A DNA stretch of 64,000 nt, from positions 434,001-498,000 of the forward strand of contig CAVTUH010000001.1 of the NCBI GenBank assembly GCA_963737835.1, given 5' to 3'. Under the pieces are notes generated by a model. That model was not told where the DNA came from. It did not search any database and was given only the letters and a program-made list of their open reading frames with translations. Positions 53,138 through 63,200 of this stretch are shown here, one piece after another (within the stretch, counting starts at the first letter, position 1; each line of letters starts with the position of its first letter). The DNA comes from Palsa-1248 sp963737835 (GTDB lineage Bacteria; Gemmatimonadota; Gemmatimonadetes; Gemmatimonadales; Gemmatimonadaceae). Made by a program: the position numbers and the translations under genes.

Positions 53138-53458
53138 CTATCGCGTGGCGCGGCGGTGCTCCCCGAGACGGGTGGCCAGGCCGCGCGGCAACTGCCGCTC
53201 GGTAATCGCCTCGCTGAACGTCAGCGGCCTTCCCAGTTCGAGGACGAGACTCCGGCCACCGCGATTCACGAACCAGACTGGATGGGAAGGCGAGTTCGGC
53301 GACGTCTCGAGGACGATCGCCGGCGGCGTCGCGGCCAGCGCAGCGCGGACCTTCTCTGCGGTCGCCTTGCTGGCCAGCGCGGCGGAGGCCAGTAGAAAGT
53401 CGTCCGTCGACGCAAAGAACACCCGGAAGAAGGGTTCGCCGGTCGGGGTCTTGGGCAT
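53138..53458 (-). CDS. small hypothetical protein
   Basis: 106 residues from the ATG at 53458 (MPKTPTGEPFFRVFFASTDDFLLASAALASKATAEKVRAALAATPPAIVLETS...). It is a soluble alpha/beta mix with a beta hairpin near the end (VWFVNRGGRSLVLELGRPLTFSEAITERQ). I do not recognise the family. The composition is less arginine-rich than the shadow frames around it, which supports a real gene, but no clear ribosome site is visible. It lies between the convergent amidase and the multidomain gene. Confidence 0.45.
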   Translation of the reverse strand: MPKTPTGEPFFRVFFASTDDFLLASAALASKATAEKVRAALAATPPAIVLETSPNSPSHPVWFVNRGGRSLVLELGRPLTFSEAITERQLPRGLATRLGEHRRATR

Positions 53459-53555
53459 CGTCACTCGCTCGAGGTAATCGATCGGGGCACGCGTCGGCGA
53501 CGACGAGCCTGATGACAATGGACAGTATAGTCCGATGTCACCGCCTGGCCACCGC

Positions 53556-55719
53556 TCACTGCTTGATCAGCTCGACCCGTCGGTTCTTGGCGCGGCCCTT
53601 TTCCGTCGTGTTGTCGGCGATCGGCTGGTCCGGGCCGAAGCCGCCGGAGCTCAGACGGCTCGGCGCGACCTGGGCGGCGACGAGCGCAGCGACCACCGCC
53701 GCCGCTCGTTCCTGCGACAGCTTCACGTTGTAGTCATGGCTCCCGACGTTATCCGTATGTCCGTTGATGGTCACGTTCAGCTCTGGATAGTCTTGCAGCA
53801 GCTTGAGCACCTGTGCGACGATGGGTTTGGAGTCGGGCCGGAGCGTCGCCTTGTTGAAGTCGAAATTGATGTAGAGGACGAGCCGTCCGTACCGGTCCAG
53901 CTCCGCTTTGAGCGAGTCGGCCGGGGGTGGTTCGACGGTACCAGCGAGCCCGATCACCGCCCACATGGTGGGTGCGAAGATGGACAGTCTGTCGCTCTGC
54001 GTGTTGGTGGCGGGCCAGGACCCGGAGGGGTCCTGTGCCGCGACCAGATAGTGAACGCCTTTGCTGAATTCCGGTGACGTGATGCTGACGCCGGCTTCTT
54101 TGAACGCATAGAGGACCTGGCCCGTCGCAAAGGCGTTGGATCCGGGCATCTCGCGGGTTTCCCTCCAGCCGCCGTCCTTGTCCTGCTCGGATTGCAGCTG
54201 CTGAACGAGACGCGCGGCGATCTGCCGCTGGGCGGGCGTACCGAAGCGCGACAGGATGATGATCGAGAACACCTTGTCCTGCGTCGTCTTCGCCGTATCG
54301 GACGCGATGAATGCGAGGCCTCGGTCGGCGGCTGCCTTGGAATTCGAATCTCCCGTTTGGGCATACACCTGCATGAACGCGACCACCGAATTGGCGGTCG
54401 CCATGATGGTGCCCTGGGCGATTGGGGGTTCGACAAAGTCCTGGGTCAGCTCACCCGTCGGTTGCAGGTGGCTCATCAACCAGTTCACGTAGCGCCGCAG
54501 TGTCGCGTCGGTCTTGACACCGTTCGCGTCGTCGTAGTAGGCCATCCCCATGGCGGCGAATTGCGTGGGCGCGAGCGTGTTGCCCGCTCCCAGATCCTTT
54601 TCGTGTCCGTCGCTATCCTGCTGCGTGCGCGTATACGCGGCCAACTCGCGCAACGCCCCGCTGTTGACGACGTAGCCGTTGGATTGAGCCACCGACAACC
54701 CCATCAGCGTCTGCGCCTGCACGTGGCAGCCGAAGCAGGTGTTGTCATGCTGCCACTTCACAGCCGTGGGCTCCAGCCAATCGACGCCTTTCTGGGCGGC
54801 ATGTCGCACGCTCGTCTTCCAGTTGAGGATCTCGGGATGCCGCGCCAGCAGTGAGTTATATCCAGGGCGTGCCCCCTCGATGATCTGGATCTGTGCCATT
54901 CTGGAGCCCATGTGGCGAACCGGAGTCCACGCGGACCTTGACGTACCGCGCCATGACGGGCGTGAAGGAGACGGTTTGTACCGGCACGGTATCCGTGAGC
55001 CTGGCGGCCGCCACCTGACTGAACCCGCCGGTTCCGCTGTCGATCGAGGTCCAGACCTCGACGGAGCCGGGCCCCGATCCGTTGTCGGCATTCTTCACGA
55101 CCAGGGCCGACACCAGGGCCGTATCTCTCTTGTAGAAGGAGAAGACCAATTCCTGCGGGTAGATGATGGCTTGATTGCCGGCCGTGTCGGGTGGCCCCAG
55201 GGTGTCGGGATGCCACACATCCGCGCCACCCGTGTCGATCAAGTACTCCCCTGTGATTCCCAGTCCTCCGTACGCTCCACGGATGTTCTCGATCTCGCCA
55301 CCGAAGCTGGACGCGACGATGTTCCTCCCGAGTGGCACGGCGGCGGTTGCGGCGACCGTCGGATGGACCGAGATCGGGCCCACCGGAAACGGGGCTGCGA
55401 GCGGCGAGTCGAGCTCGCCGGTTGCAGGCGTGCGAGCGCCTGCGACCACCGCGGCGGCCGCGACCCGGTGGTGGATCGCTGTGGCGCCAACGACGGCGAT
55501 CGCGATCGCGGCGGCAAGCCCTACGGCGCCCAGGATCCAGCCGGCGCGGTGGCCGGTCGCGGCCGCGCTAGCGGATGCCGAAGACGACACCGCGGCTGGC
55601 GCGGCTGTGCTGGTCGCATCTGCGCGCGATGGGGCCGGGGCGGGCAACGGCTTGCCGCAAGCGCCGCAGAACGACCCGCCGGCGCTTACGTTCTCATGAC
55701 CACACGAGGGACAGCGCAC
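53556..55719 (-). pseudogene. zinc-ribbon/TM/discoidin/heme-toroid/OmpA multidomain protein, +1 frameshift
   Basis: Corrected length 720 residues from a GTG with GGAGGAGG upstream. Order: zinc ribbon (C3, C6, C18, C21); A/S/P-rich linker; membrane helix ~60-83; discoidin-like domain ~120-290 (VWTSIDSGTGGFSQVAAARLTD, ARYVKVRVDSGSPHG); c-type heme motif CFGCH at ~328-332; an alpha-alpha toroid like squalene-cyclase/prenyltransferase repeats (DGGWRETREMPGSNAFATGQVLYAFKEAG, DPSGSWPAT); and a C-terminal OmpA domain (YINFDFNKATLRPDSKP, ITGHTDNVGS-like INGHTDNVGS). Removing one T at 54899-54900 joins SPHGLQ to MAQIQIIEGARPGY. The zinc ribbon would be cytoplasmic and the rest periplasmic, reaching peptidoglycan through the OmpA domain. 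Confidence 0.82.
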
Positions 55720-55826
55720 GCCTCCTCCTGGCGAGTCGACTCCTCCGCACTGTTACACCCTGCATGGTGATCGTTTGTCTCACCCCCGGGCATCGGTTGA
55801 CGTCGGCAAGTCGTGCAGGTCCCCCA

Positions 55827-56315
55827 TCAACTCCCGGCGCGATGCTCGCCACGCTGGAACGCCAGAAACTCATGGACGGCGGCAATCGACGCCGAGTCCT
55901 CCGTCACGATGCGTAGCTCCCCGCCGCGAGGGATGTCCGTTTCCGTATAGGTGATCAGGTTGTGGTGCGTCGCCATTACCGAGACCCCCGGCACGGTCTT
56001 CATATGAATGAGCATCGGCATCGAGAAGTCACCTGCGGAGAATGCCCGTTGCATCTCCCGAAGGTGGGCGCGAATGCGCACGGTGCCGGCAGAGTCGTTG
56101 CTGTCCCGCACGAAGGTGATGCGACCACCGTCGGGTAGCGGCGTGAACCGATGCATTGATGTCATCTGGTCGACGCCCATGACCTCCTTCCCTCGTGTCT
56201 GCATCGCATGGAATGCACTATCGGTCAATTGCTGCGCGTCGAGGCGGGGGCCGACTAGGACGGCAACTATCGCCGAGACGAGCAGGCGCTGGCTCCTGAG
56301 TTTTCGCGGGTGCAT
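55827..56315 (-). CDS. exported protein of unknown function
   Basis: 162 residues from the ATG at 56315; the frame is open to 56486 but the signal peptide (HPRKLRSQRLLVSAIVAVLVGPRLDAQ) begins here. The mature part has GGRITFVRDSNDSAGTVRIRAHLREMQRAFSAGDFSMPMLIHMKTVPGVSVMATHHNLITYTETDIPRGGELRIVTEDSASIAAVHEFLAFQRGEH. It has methionine-rich strands (MPMLIHMK) and two histidines that could bind copper or another metal, which is only a suggestion. Similar exported proteins occur widely, but I cannot name the family. It is divergent from the CRP-like regulator, 82 bases apart, which may control it. Confidence 0.7.
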   Translation of the reverse strand: MHPRKLRSQRLLVSAIVAVLVGPRLDAQQLTDSAFHAMQTRGKEVMGVDQMTSMHRFTPLPDGGRITFVRDSNDSAGTVRIRAHLREMQRAFSAGDFSMPMLIHMKTVPGVSVMATHHNLITYTETDIPRGGELRIVTEDSASIAAVHEFLAFQRGEHRAGS

Positions 56316-56397
56316 CTCTCCTACTCCGGTCGCGGGTAGACGACACGTTACGGGACCAGCCCCTGCCGGCGCTGGGACAAAAGTCTCATCCTTCACC

Positions 56398-57075
56398 ATG
56401 GTCGACCCAGAGCTACTCGCCCGACTTCCGTTGACGGGGATCTTGTCACTCGCGACCCGCCGGACGCTCGCCAAGCGGGTTTCCATACGCGACTACCCCG
56501 CGGGCAACGTTCTGTGGACCGCCGGCACGAAGATCGACTACCTCGCCTTGATCATCGAGGGCCGGGTTCGGGTCGTGCGTGAGGGCCGTGGCCGGCAGCA
56601 CGTCGTGCACACCGAGGGGCCGGGGGGTACTCTGGGAGAAGTGCCCTTGTTCACGTTGGGTGCGACACCCGCCACCGCGATCGCCGCCGAACCAACGCGC
56701 TGCCTCATCCTCACGCGAAGTGCTATCGATGGCGCGATGGTCGCTCAGCCAGAATTTGCCTGGCTTCTCCTCAGCCGCATGGCCGAGCGCGTTCGCCTTC
56801 TCGTCGATCGCCTCGACCGCCTCGCATTGGAGAGCACTCGCACGCGACTGGCGGGACTGCTCCTAACGGCCCATGAGGTGGCGGACCGAGACACCGTGTC
56901 ACTTGGGACGACTCAAGCCGCGCTGGCCGAGGAGCTAGGGACCGTGCGCGAGGTGGTTGTGCGAACGTTGCGCGAATTCCGCGACGCCGGTCTCATCGCG
57001 GCTGCGGGTCGAGGACGCATCCGTCTGAGGGACATCGAGGGACTGCGGAGGGTGGTAGCGCAGGGGCGCTCGTAA
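56398..57075 (+). CDS. CRP/FNR-family transcriptional regulator
   Basis: 225 residues from the ATG at 56398. The cyclic-nucleotide-binding fold covers ~20-130: IRDYPAGNVLWTAGTKIDYLALIIEGRVRVVREGRGRQHVVHTEGPGGTLGEVPLFTLGATPATAIAAEPTRCLILTRSAI, with a PGGTLGEVP loop in place of the cAMP-binding RxS pocket. There is no N-terminal cysteine cluster, so it is not FNR. The C-terminal HTH_Crp is TTQAALAEELGTVREVVVRTLREFRDAGLIAA, a good recognition helix. It may control the divergent exported protein. The effector is unknown. Confidence 0.9.
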   Translation: MVDPELLARLPLTGILSLATRRTLAKRVSIRDYPAGNVLWTAGTKIDYLALIIEGRVRVVREGRGRQHVVHTEGPGGTLGEVPLFTLGATPATAIAAEPTRCLILTRSAIDGAMVAQPEFAWLLLSRMAERVRLLVDRLDRLALESTRTRLAGLLLTAHEVADRDTVSLGTTQAALAEELGTVREVVVRTLREFRDAGLIAAAGRGRIRLRDIEGLRRVVAQGRS

Positions 57076-57196
57076 GGCGGCATGTCCTTTTTGTAACTCG
57101 AGGAAGTCTAGGCAGCACGGCGGCGCGCTCAGCAAGCCCGGCCGCGTCTGCATGGCGGTCACCGGAGGCCACGGCTCCAAATCCAGGAGTTCGCGG

Positions 57197-57883
57197 TCAA
57201 TCCTGGTGCATCGCGATCCGAATCCCGGCCTCCTCGTCTGTCCCGGCTTCTCGTTGGTGATGCGTGCCGAGGTCGATGATGATCTTGTCGATTGTGCCTG
57301 TGAATGCGAACGGAAGGTCGTACAAGGACGTTACGGGTGTGCCCGTGTTTCGACCGACCACCAGGCCATAGCCGGTCATCGCACTGTACATGGCGCCGGT
57401 CCTGATGTCGTCGAGCTCAGCGACCTTCTTGCCATCAACGAACAGGACGACGTCTCCGGTGAAGTAGTCCGGCTTCAAGCTCTTGGCGGTTGGAGTGAAG
57501 TGAACGGTTAGGGTGTGCTTGCCAGGCGTTACCAGTTGCGGAGCGGACACCGCGTACTCCGCGATCTTGAGGTAGTTGTGCACGTAGCACAGCTTGCCGT
57601 CCTTCACGAAGAAGCTCCACCCGCCGAACTTGCCACCAAAGGAAGCCAGCACACCATCTGCCCCTTGCTTTGGTACGGTCACGTGCGCAGCGATCGTGTG
57701 TTCTTTGCCCAGGAGTTGCGGACCTGCCAGGGGGTGCAGATTGGACGTATGCGGATAGAACGTGTACGTCTCCCGCGCCGCCGCCGCGACGGGCCGTCCC
57801 GGGTCTGCCGCACGCTCGTACCGTCGGTCGTCGAGGGGAAGGACGTTGTATTTCGCGGCCTCCTCCTGCCAGAGCGAAATCAA
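57197..57883 (-). pseudogene. arylsulfatase C-terminal remnant
   Basis: 228 residues matching the C-terminal end of arylsulfatases: LISLWQEEAAKYNVLPLDDRRYERA, YTFYPHTSNLHPLAGPQLLGKEHTIAAHVTVPKQGADGVLASFGGKFGGWSFFVKDGKLCYVHNYL, KSLKPDYFTGDVVLFVDGKKVAEL and SAMTGYGLVVGRNTGTPV, a LamG-like domain. The catalytic N-terminal ~500 residues, including the formylglycine CxPxR motif, are absent; immediately upstream the frame runs into unrelated sequence and another gene starts at 58169. So this is the truncated relic of a sulfatase gene, probably lost by deletion. The frame itself is intact, so the loss may be recent. Confidence 0.85.
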
Positions 57884-58168
57884 TTCCTTCAGCTTGTCCG
57901 GATTCTTCGCCCTACCCGATACGCTTGACGCGCGCCGGCGTCGTTTTCTCGTTCAAGCGCATGGTTGTCTGCGGCGTACCCGATCGAATGCAACCGGTAG
58001 CCAGTTTCGACGGCGAGCCTCACGCCGAACCGCGCCGCTCCGGCCAGGCCAGGGTCGAACACGCCTCGGTAGCGCGCCCCGCATTTTACGTCAAAATTGC
58101 GAAAACAGCCCGTGACATCGGGCCGGCGGACGTTGCAGATTACAATCCTCCCGATCCCGAGTCATCGC

Positions 58169-58687
58169 ATGCGCGGCACCATCATCGTCCTTTTGGCGAC
58201 CACATTGGTTCCAGCTTTCGGCCTTGCTCAGGCCAACGCGCCCGTAGCCGACGCGTTCCGGACCACAGAAAACAACATGGAGAAGCGTCTCGTGGCCGCG
58301 GCTCAGGAGATGCCGCCGGACAAATACAATTTCAAGCCCACTCCCGCGCAGATGACTTTTGGCCAGGTGGTGCTCCATGTCGCGGACGACAACGACCTGG
58401 CATGCCCCGGCATCGGGGGTATGACAGCGCCGCAGCGAGACAAACTCACACCGACGGATGACAAGGACAAGCTCGTCGCGCGTCTGAAGGACACGTTCGC
58501 GCTCTGCGACCAGGTGTTCGCCAAGCTCAATGATTCCAAGCTTGGCCAGCAGGTTACGGGCTTCGGGGTGACATGGACGCAGGTCGCGCTGATGAGCGAG
58601 CGGACTGAAGACTGGGCCGACCACTACAGTCAGATGGCGATTTACCTCCGACTGAACGGCCACATCCCGCCGACAGCCAGGCGATAG
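58169..58687 (+). CDS. exported DinB-like domain protein
   Basis: 172 residues from the ATG at 58169, with a signal (RGTIIVLLATTLVPAFGLAQ). DinB/YfiT-like four-helix bundle: NNMEKRLVAAAQEMPPDKYNFKPTPAQMTFGQVVLHVADDNDLACPGIGG, DKLVARLKDTFALCDQVFAKLNDSKL and TEDWADHYSQMAIYLRLNGHIPP. Histidines in VLHVADDN and DHYSQM are placed like the metal-binding histidines of the family. Most DinB proteins are cytosolic thiol or nucleophile transferases; this exported group is common in acidobacteria and gemmatimonads and of unknown role. Confidence 0.85.
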   Translation: MRGTIIVLLATTLVPAFGLAQANAPVADAFRTTENNMEKRLVAAAQEMPPDKYNFKPTPAQMTFGQVVLHVADDNDLACPGIGGMTAPQRDKLTPTDDKDKLVARLKDTFALCDQVFAKLNDSKLGQQVTGFGVTWTQVALMSERTEDWADHYSQMAIYLRLNGHIPPTARR

Positions 58688-58831
58688 TCGTCGCGACCAA
58701 TGCTGACGTATCAGCCAGGAGCGTCGCAGATCTGAGCCTCGACCACGTTGGTCGACGCGAGCACGAGGTCGGCCAAGGATGGTGTGCACCCTGAACTAGC
58801 TAGGGCCGGAGGCCGGGCCTCTGGGTGGCAT

Positions 58832-59854
58832 CTACGAACGTCGGAATACGTCGGTACTCACATATCGCAGCCCTGAGTCGACGATGAGCGTGGCCACGGT
58901 GGCCCGCGGTCCTAGTTGCTCTGCGACGCGGAGGGCTGCAACTACGTTGGCGCCAGTCGACGTGCCCGCAAAGATGGCCTCTTCGCGCGCGAGTCTCCGA
59001 GCCATTGCCTTCGCGTCATCGGTGGAAACGGTCATGATCTCGTCGACTTCTGCGCGTTTCCACAGCGGAGGCACAAACCCAATCCCAATGCCTTCGATCT
59101 TGTGGGGCCCGGAAGGGTTGCCGGACAGCACAGCCGATTCGGCAGGCTCCACGGCGATCACCTGCACGGTGGGCTCATGCCGGCGCAGCGCGCGCGCCGT
59201 GCCGTGAATGGAGTGGGCCGTACTCACCGCGTGGACGAACGCATCGACTCGACCGCCAGTCTGCGTCCAGATCTCATCGCCGAGTGCATAGTAGCCGGTG
59301 ACACCGTCCTCGTTGCGGAGTTGGTCGGACCACCAGTGCGCCGGCCGCTCACTGATCTTCTCAGCCGTGGCGATCATCTGCTTGATCAGCGCTTCGGTAA
59401 TCCTCCCGCCGTCGCTGGGTACGTCCGTGATCTCGCCTCCATACGCGCGCATCGTCCAGCGTTTCTCGTCGCTGAAGGCGTCTGAGAATACGAAGTGCGT
59501 CTTGTAGCCGAGCGCGCTTCCAACAAAAGCCAGCGAGATACCGGTCGTTCCAGCGGTGTACTCTACGATCGTGCCGCCTGGCTCGAGACGACCGTCCGCA
59601 GCGGCGTGCTGCACGATCGCGCGCGCGACACGGTCCTTCATGCTGCCTGTGGGATTCGCGGATTCCAGCTTCGCCACAATGCGGGCAGATCCGCGCGGAA
59701 CAATGTGATGGAGCTCGACGAGTGGCGTGTTCCCGATGCTCTCGATGATGCCGTCGACGGGTGCGGCGGTCTGCACGCTGTGCTCTTCCACTGGGCTACC
59801 TCCGTTTCGTGAACGTATCGACGCACCTCGGTGCGAGTTCCCGGCCGCGTTCAT
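58832..59854 (-). CDS. cysteine synthase family PLP-dependent enzyme
   Basis: 340 residues from the ATG at 59854, which has a GAGGAG site. IIESIGNTPLVELHHIVPRGSARIVAKLESANPTGSMKDRVARAIV is the standard opening, with the PLP lysine at residue 73. VEYTAGTTGISLAFVGSALGYKTHFV is the asparagine-loop region (TAGTTG in place of GNTG), SDAFSDEKRWTMRAYGGEITDVP is unusual for CysK, and GIGIGFVPPLWKRAEVDEI and FAGTSTGANVVAAL are family end motifs. It is related to O-acetylserine sulfhydrylase and cystathionine beta-synthase; the altered PLP loop suggests another amine or thiol donor. It stands alone after a strong hairpin. Confidence 0.85.
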   Translation of the reverse strand: MNAAGNSHRGASIRSRNGGSPVEEHSVQTAAPVDGIIESIGNTPLVELHHIVPRGSARIVAKLESANPTGSMKDRVARAIVQHAAADGRLEPGGTIVEYTAGTTGISLAFVGSALGYKTHFVFSDAFSDEKRWTMRAYGGEITDVPSDGGRITEALIKQMIATAEKISERPAHWWSDQLRNEDGVTGYYALGDEIWTQTGGRVDAFVHAVSTAHSIHGTARALRRHEPTVQVIAVEPAESAVLSGNPSGPHKIEGIGIGFVPPLWKRAEVDEIMTVSTDDAKAMARRLAREEAIFAGTSTGANVVAALRVAEQLGPRATVATLIVDSGLRYVSTDVFRRS

Positions 59855-60228
59855 ATCGCTCCTCGAGGAAGACCCTGCGCGTTTCAGTGAGTGAACGCGG
59901 CAAAAAGGTGCGACGCGATGCCCTCGCAAACGGGCACAAGCCGAACGAAGCGGAGCGCACCGAGTGGCAGCGAGTCGCCGCCGCGCAGGACGGGGCCGCA
60001 GCGAGCGCTGCGGATGAACGCGGCCGTTGGTACGTGGCATGGCACAAAGCAGCGCGGCCGTGGTTCGGCACGGGCCGCGCTGCTTTGTGTGCCGCCGTAC
60101 CGATGGCGCTCCAGATTATGACCGGGGGCCACAATAAGAGGAACAGTCTCGTGTAGGCTTGCCCCCAAGGCCGCCGTGACAGCGCACGCAAGTGGCACTA
60201 ACTCGAATACCCGCCGACTGCTCGCCCC
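59855..60228. other. intergenic region containing a strong hairpin
   Basis: 374 bases between the end of the vWFD gene and the cysteine-synthase start, both on the minus strand. Holds the hairpin at 60043-60089 and probably the cysteine-synthase promoter. No other gene seen. Confidence 0.5.
60043..60089 (-). terminator. 17-base perfect stem, probable terminator
   Basis: Arms CACAAAGCAGCGCGGCC and its complement around a 13-base loop, 140 bases after the vWFD stop on the minus strand. The far end of the stem reads GCTTTGTG rather than a long T-run, so it is a GC-rich terminator or processed RNA hairpin. Confidence 0.55.
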
Positions 60229-63200
60229 TTATTTGACCGCGCCGCCCTGAAAGACGAAGTGGTAGGACGCCGGCCCGCCATCAAACCAGTTGATGACGAG
60301 TTGATAGGAGCCTGTTTGCGGCACTTTGAAGCTGTCATCCCGACAGCTGACGCTGCCCATATCGTGCGCTTTCGGGTCGTTAAAACTGAGAATCAGCCCG
60401 TCGATATCGCATCCCGCGCCCGAGATCTTGACGACGTCGCCTGCCTGGGCCGTGAACGTGTAAATGTCGCGTGCTGCCCTCATGTCAATGTTGCCGGACA
60501 CAGTCTGACCGTAGGCCAACGAGTAACGGCGGTTCGGGCGAACGAAGTGGATTGGAATGTGGTACCGTGCAGTCCCGCTTCGGTTGTACCCCATCGACGC
60601 TCTGAAGGTGTACGTTCCCGTCCTAGGTAGTTCGCTCCGCCCGAAGTTGCATCCCCCAACGCCCCCGAGGCGGGCGCCCGTGGAGTCGAGGAGCTCGAGG
60701 AACATCGGCTGGAATTGGGCAACCTGGTCGGTGCAATCCGAGTCAGCGTGTATCCAGATCACATCGCCCTGCTTACCCTCGAATTGGAAGTGTGGCTCCT
60801 TCGCCGTGTCCGGCCATCCGCTGGGGAGCAAGGCCGACACAAACTCACCGGTCATGACCAGCGTTTTCACCCAGCCCCCGCTCGCTCTCGGCGGCCCGCG
60901 CAGGGCCGCCTGTGCCGCGAGTACCTGCTGGGCGTGCGCGTACTCACTGCCGAACACGAAATCGTTCGTAACCGCGAGATCGAGAATGCAGTTGTCTAAC
61001 AGGTGGGGATCCGTGACGCCAACGCCCCTGCAGTACTTCTCGGCGGCGGCACGATTGGTCACGATCGACGGATCGGGATCCTTGCCCGGAAATGCACGGT
61101 TGGTGAAGGTCGCCGTCGATTGACCTGGTTGATACGTGAAGAGAGACTGCGCCTGCGAGATCCGCCAGGCATCAGCGAGCGTGTGATCCAGATCGGCCTC
61201 GGACGGATGGCTCCCGAGGTGTACGTCCCGAAGGCCCACCAGATCGTTGTCTGGTGACCCATCCGCATCGCCAAGTAATCCCGCGAGGCTACCGCGCCGA
61301 GACATGGCGGGCGTGACCTGCACATTCATCGTGCTTCCGGCTTGCTGGGCCCGGACGACCGTGCCGTCGGGCCAGGTCAGCTCGTAGGCGTCGCCGAACA
61401 TCCCCGTGGAGTGTGTGAGCGTGCCGCCCGCGAGGACGGGCAGCGCGCCGGTGACCAGCTTCCCGTTGATCCGGAGGACGGCCGCCCGGTTCTCGATCGC
61501 GACGCTGATTCGGTCGCTCCCCAGTTTCGTCGCCATGGCCTGATTGATCGCAACCGACCTCGATCCGGGCGGCGCGACCTGGCGGACCTGCACTGCGAAG
61601 TCGTCCTTCGTCGAGCGCACCAGGGTGAATTCGCCTACGGCTTGCAGATCGTAGAAAACGCCGTCGAAAGTGAAGAGGTGCGTGTCACCACGAGAGAGGC
61701 CTGTGGGAGATTTTGGCGCGGGCGGCGTGCTGTCTCCCCCTCCGCCGCCGCCACCACCCCCGCCACCCCCGCTTGGAAGACTGGGAGGAATGCCCAGGTT
61801 CGGGTCCGGCGTCGGGCAAAACTTGCTGAGCGGCTCGCCGACAACGCCGATCAGGGCGCTCACATCGCCGCCATCGACGCCGATCGCGATCGGCGCCGTT
61901 GCCTTCTTCGTAATAGCCGACGCGCCAGGGGTCCAGTTTGGGCACGTGCACCCCTCCGGCTTCAGGCAGAGAGCCAGGGGCGCGGCATCGCTCAGCTGCT
62001 CGTCGACGGCGAAGCTCTCATCGTGGAGACGTCCGTAACCGCTGTACAGGACGACCGTCACGACATCCGCGTGCGCATCGAGCTTCCAGAGCTGCGCCTC
62101 GTCGGATGGGATCGACCCGAGCAACCTTTGGGTCCCATTGTCGACGGTGATGACGTCCCAGCTGGGACCGTACGTGGGTGGTGCGCCCGGGCCTCGCATC
62201 AGCCACGGTGTTTTCCCTTGCACCTGGAAGTAGGACGCGCCCCAGGACGAGTAGTAGGGCGTCTCGTTGCCCTTGACGAGTAGGGCGAACGCGGTCGCGT
62301 CGGCGCCCTGCTCTCCCGCTAGCACCATCGGCAGCAGCTTGCCCCACACGTCGTTGTCTCCCCTGAGGTCGCTCTCGTGGGCGAAGACGCCGAGCGCATC
62401 GTACGAGCGGTCATTGTAGACCTTCTTGGGGCTGTAAATGTATGGGGTCCACTTGTTCTCAATGAAAGGCCCGGTCACGGTGGGAACGGCGGCTATCATC
62501 GCCCAGGTCGGCTCCCCTTCCTGTATCCAGGGTCTGTCGGTCAACCACGCTGCCGCCGTTCGCGCCGTGCGTTGCTGGTAGCAGTGAAACATCTCGTGCG
62601 TCACGATCGCCAGCGCACCGGTCGAGTCCAGTCCCTGGAACTTCTGGTTCCAGATCGTGATGTGACATTTGCCATCCTGGTAGGGCTCAAAGGACCAGGT
62701 ATGCGCGAACTCTGCTCCCAATGGCGGTCCGAACCCGATCTCGCCCACGAGTACGACCTGTGGAACGTTGAGCTCAGAGCTGAGCACGAAGTCGGCACGA
62801 TGGCCCAGCGCCGAGTAATCGAACGCCGGGGTGTTGGGGAGCGCCGTGGTGGTAAATGAAACTGGCTGGAACAGAGAACGGCGATCAATGGCAAATGTGG
62901 GTTGTGCACTACTGTCAGGCGGCTTGCCCTGGATCAGGCGAGCGGCTGCTCGCCGTTGCTCCGGCGTAAGCGAGTCCCATACCTGATAGAGATACCCGAC
63001 GGCTAGAGTGCCATCGAAGTCAGAGCTGTCGCGTTGACCGGCGGGGGTACTGACCCCGGGTAGTGGTCCAACGACCATCGCGAAGAGCTGGCTGGCTCGC
63101 TCGCGCGTCACTCCATGCTGGCGGATATCCGTCAGCAGTTCTACCTGCGATGGAGCGGCGGCGGCTACGGGCCGCGCTGCGGGTGTCGGCGGCGCGCTGG

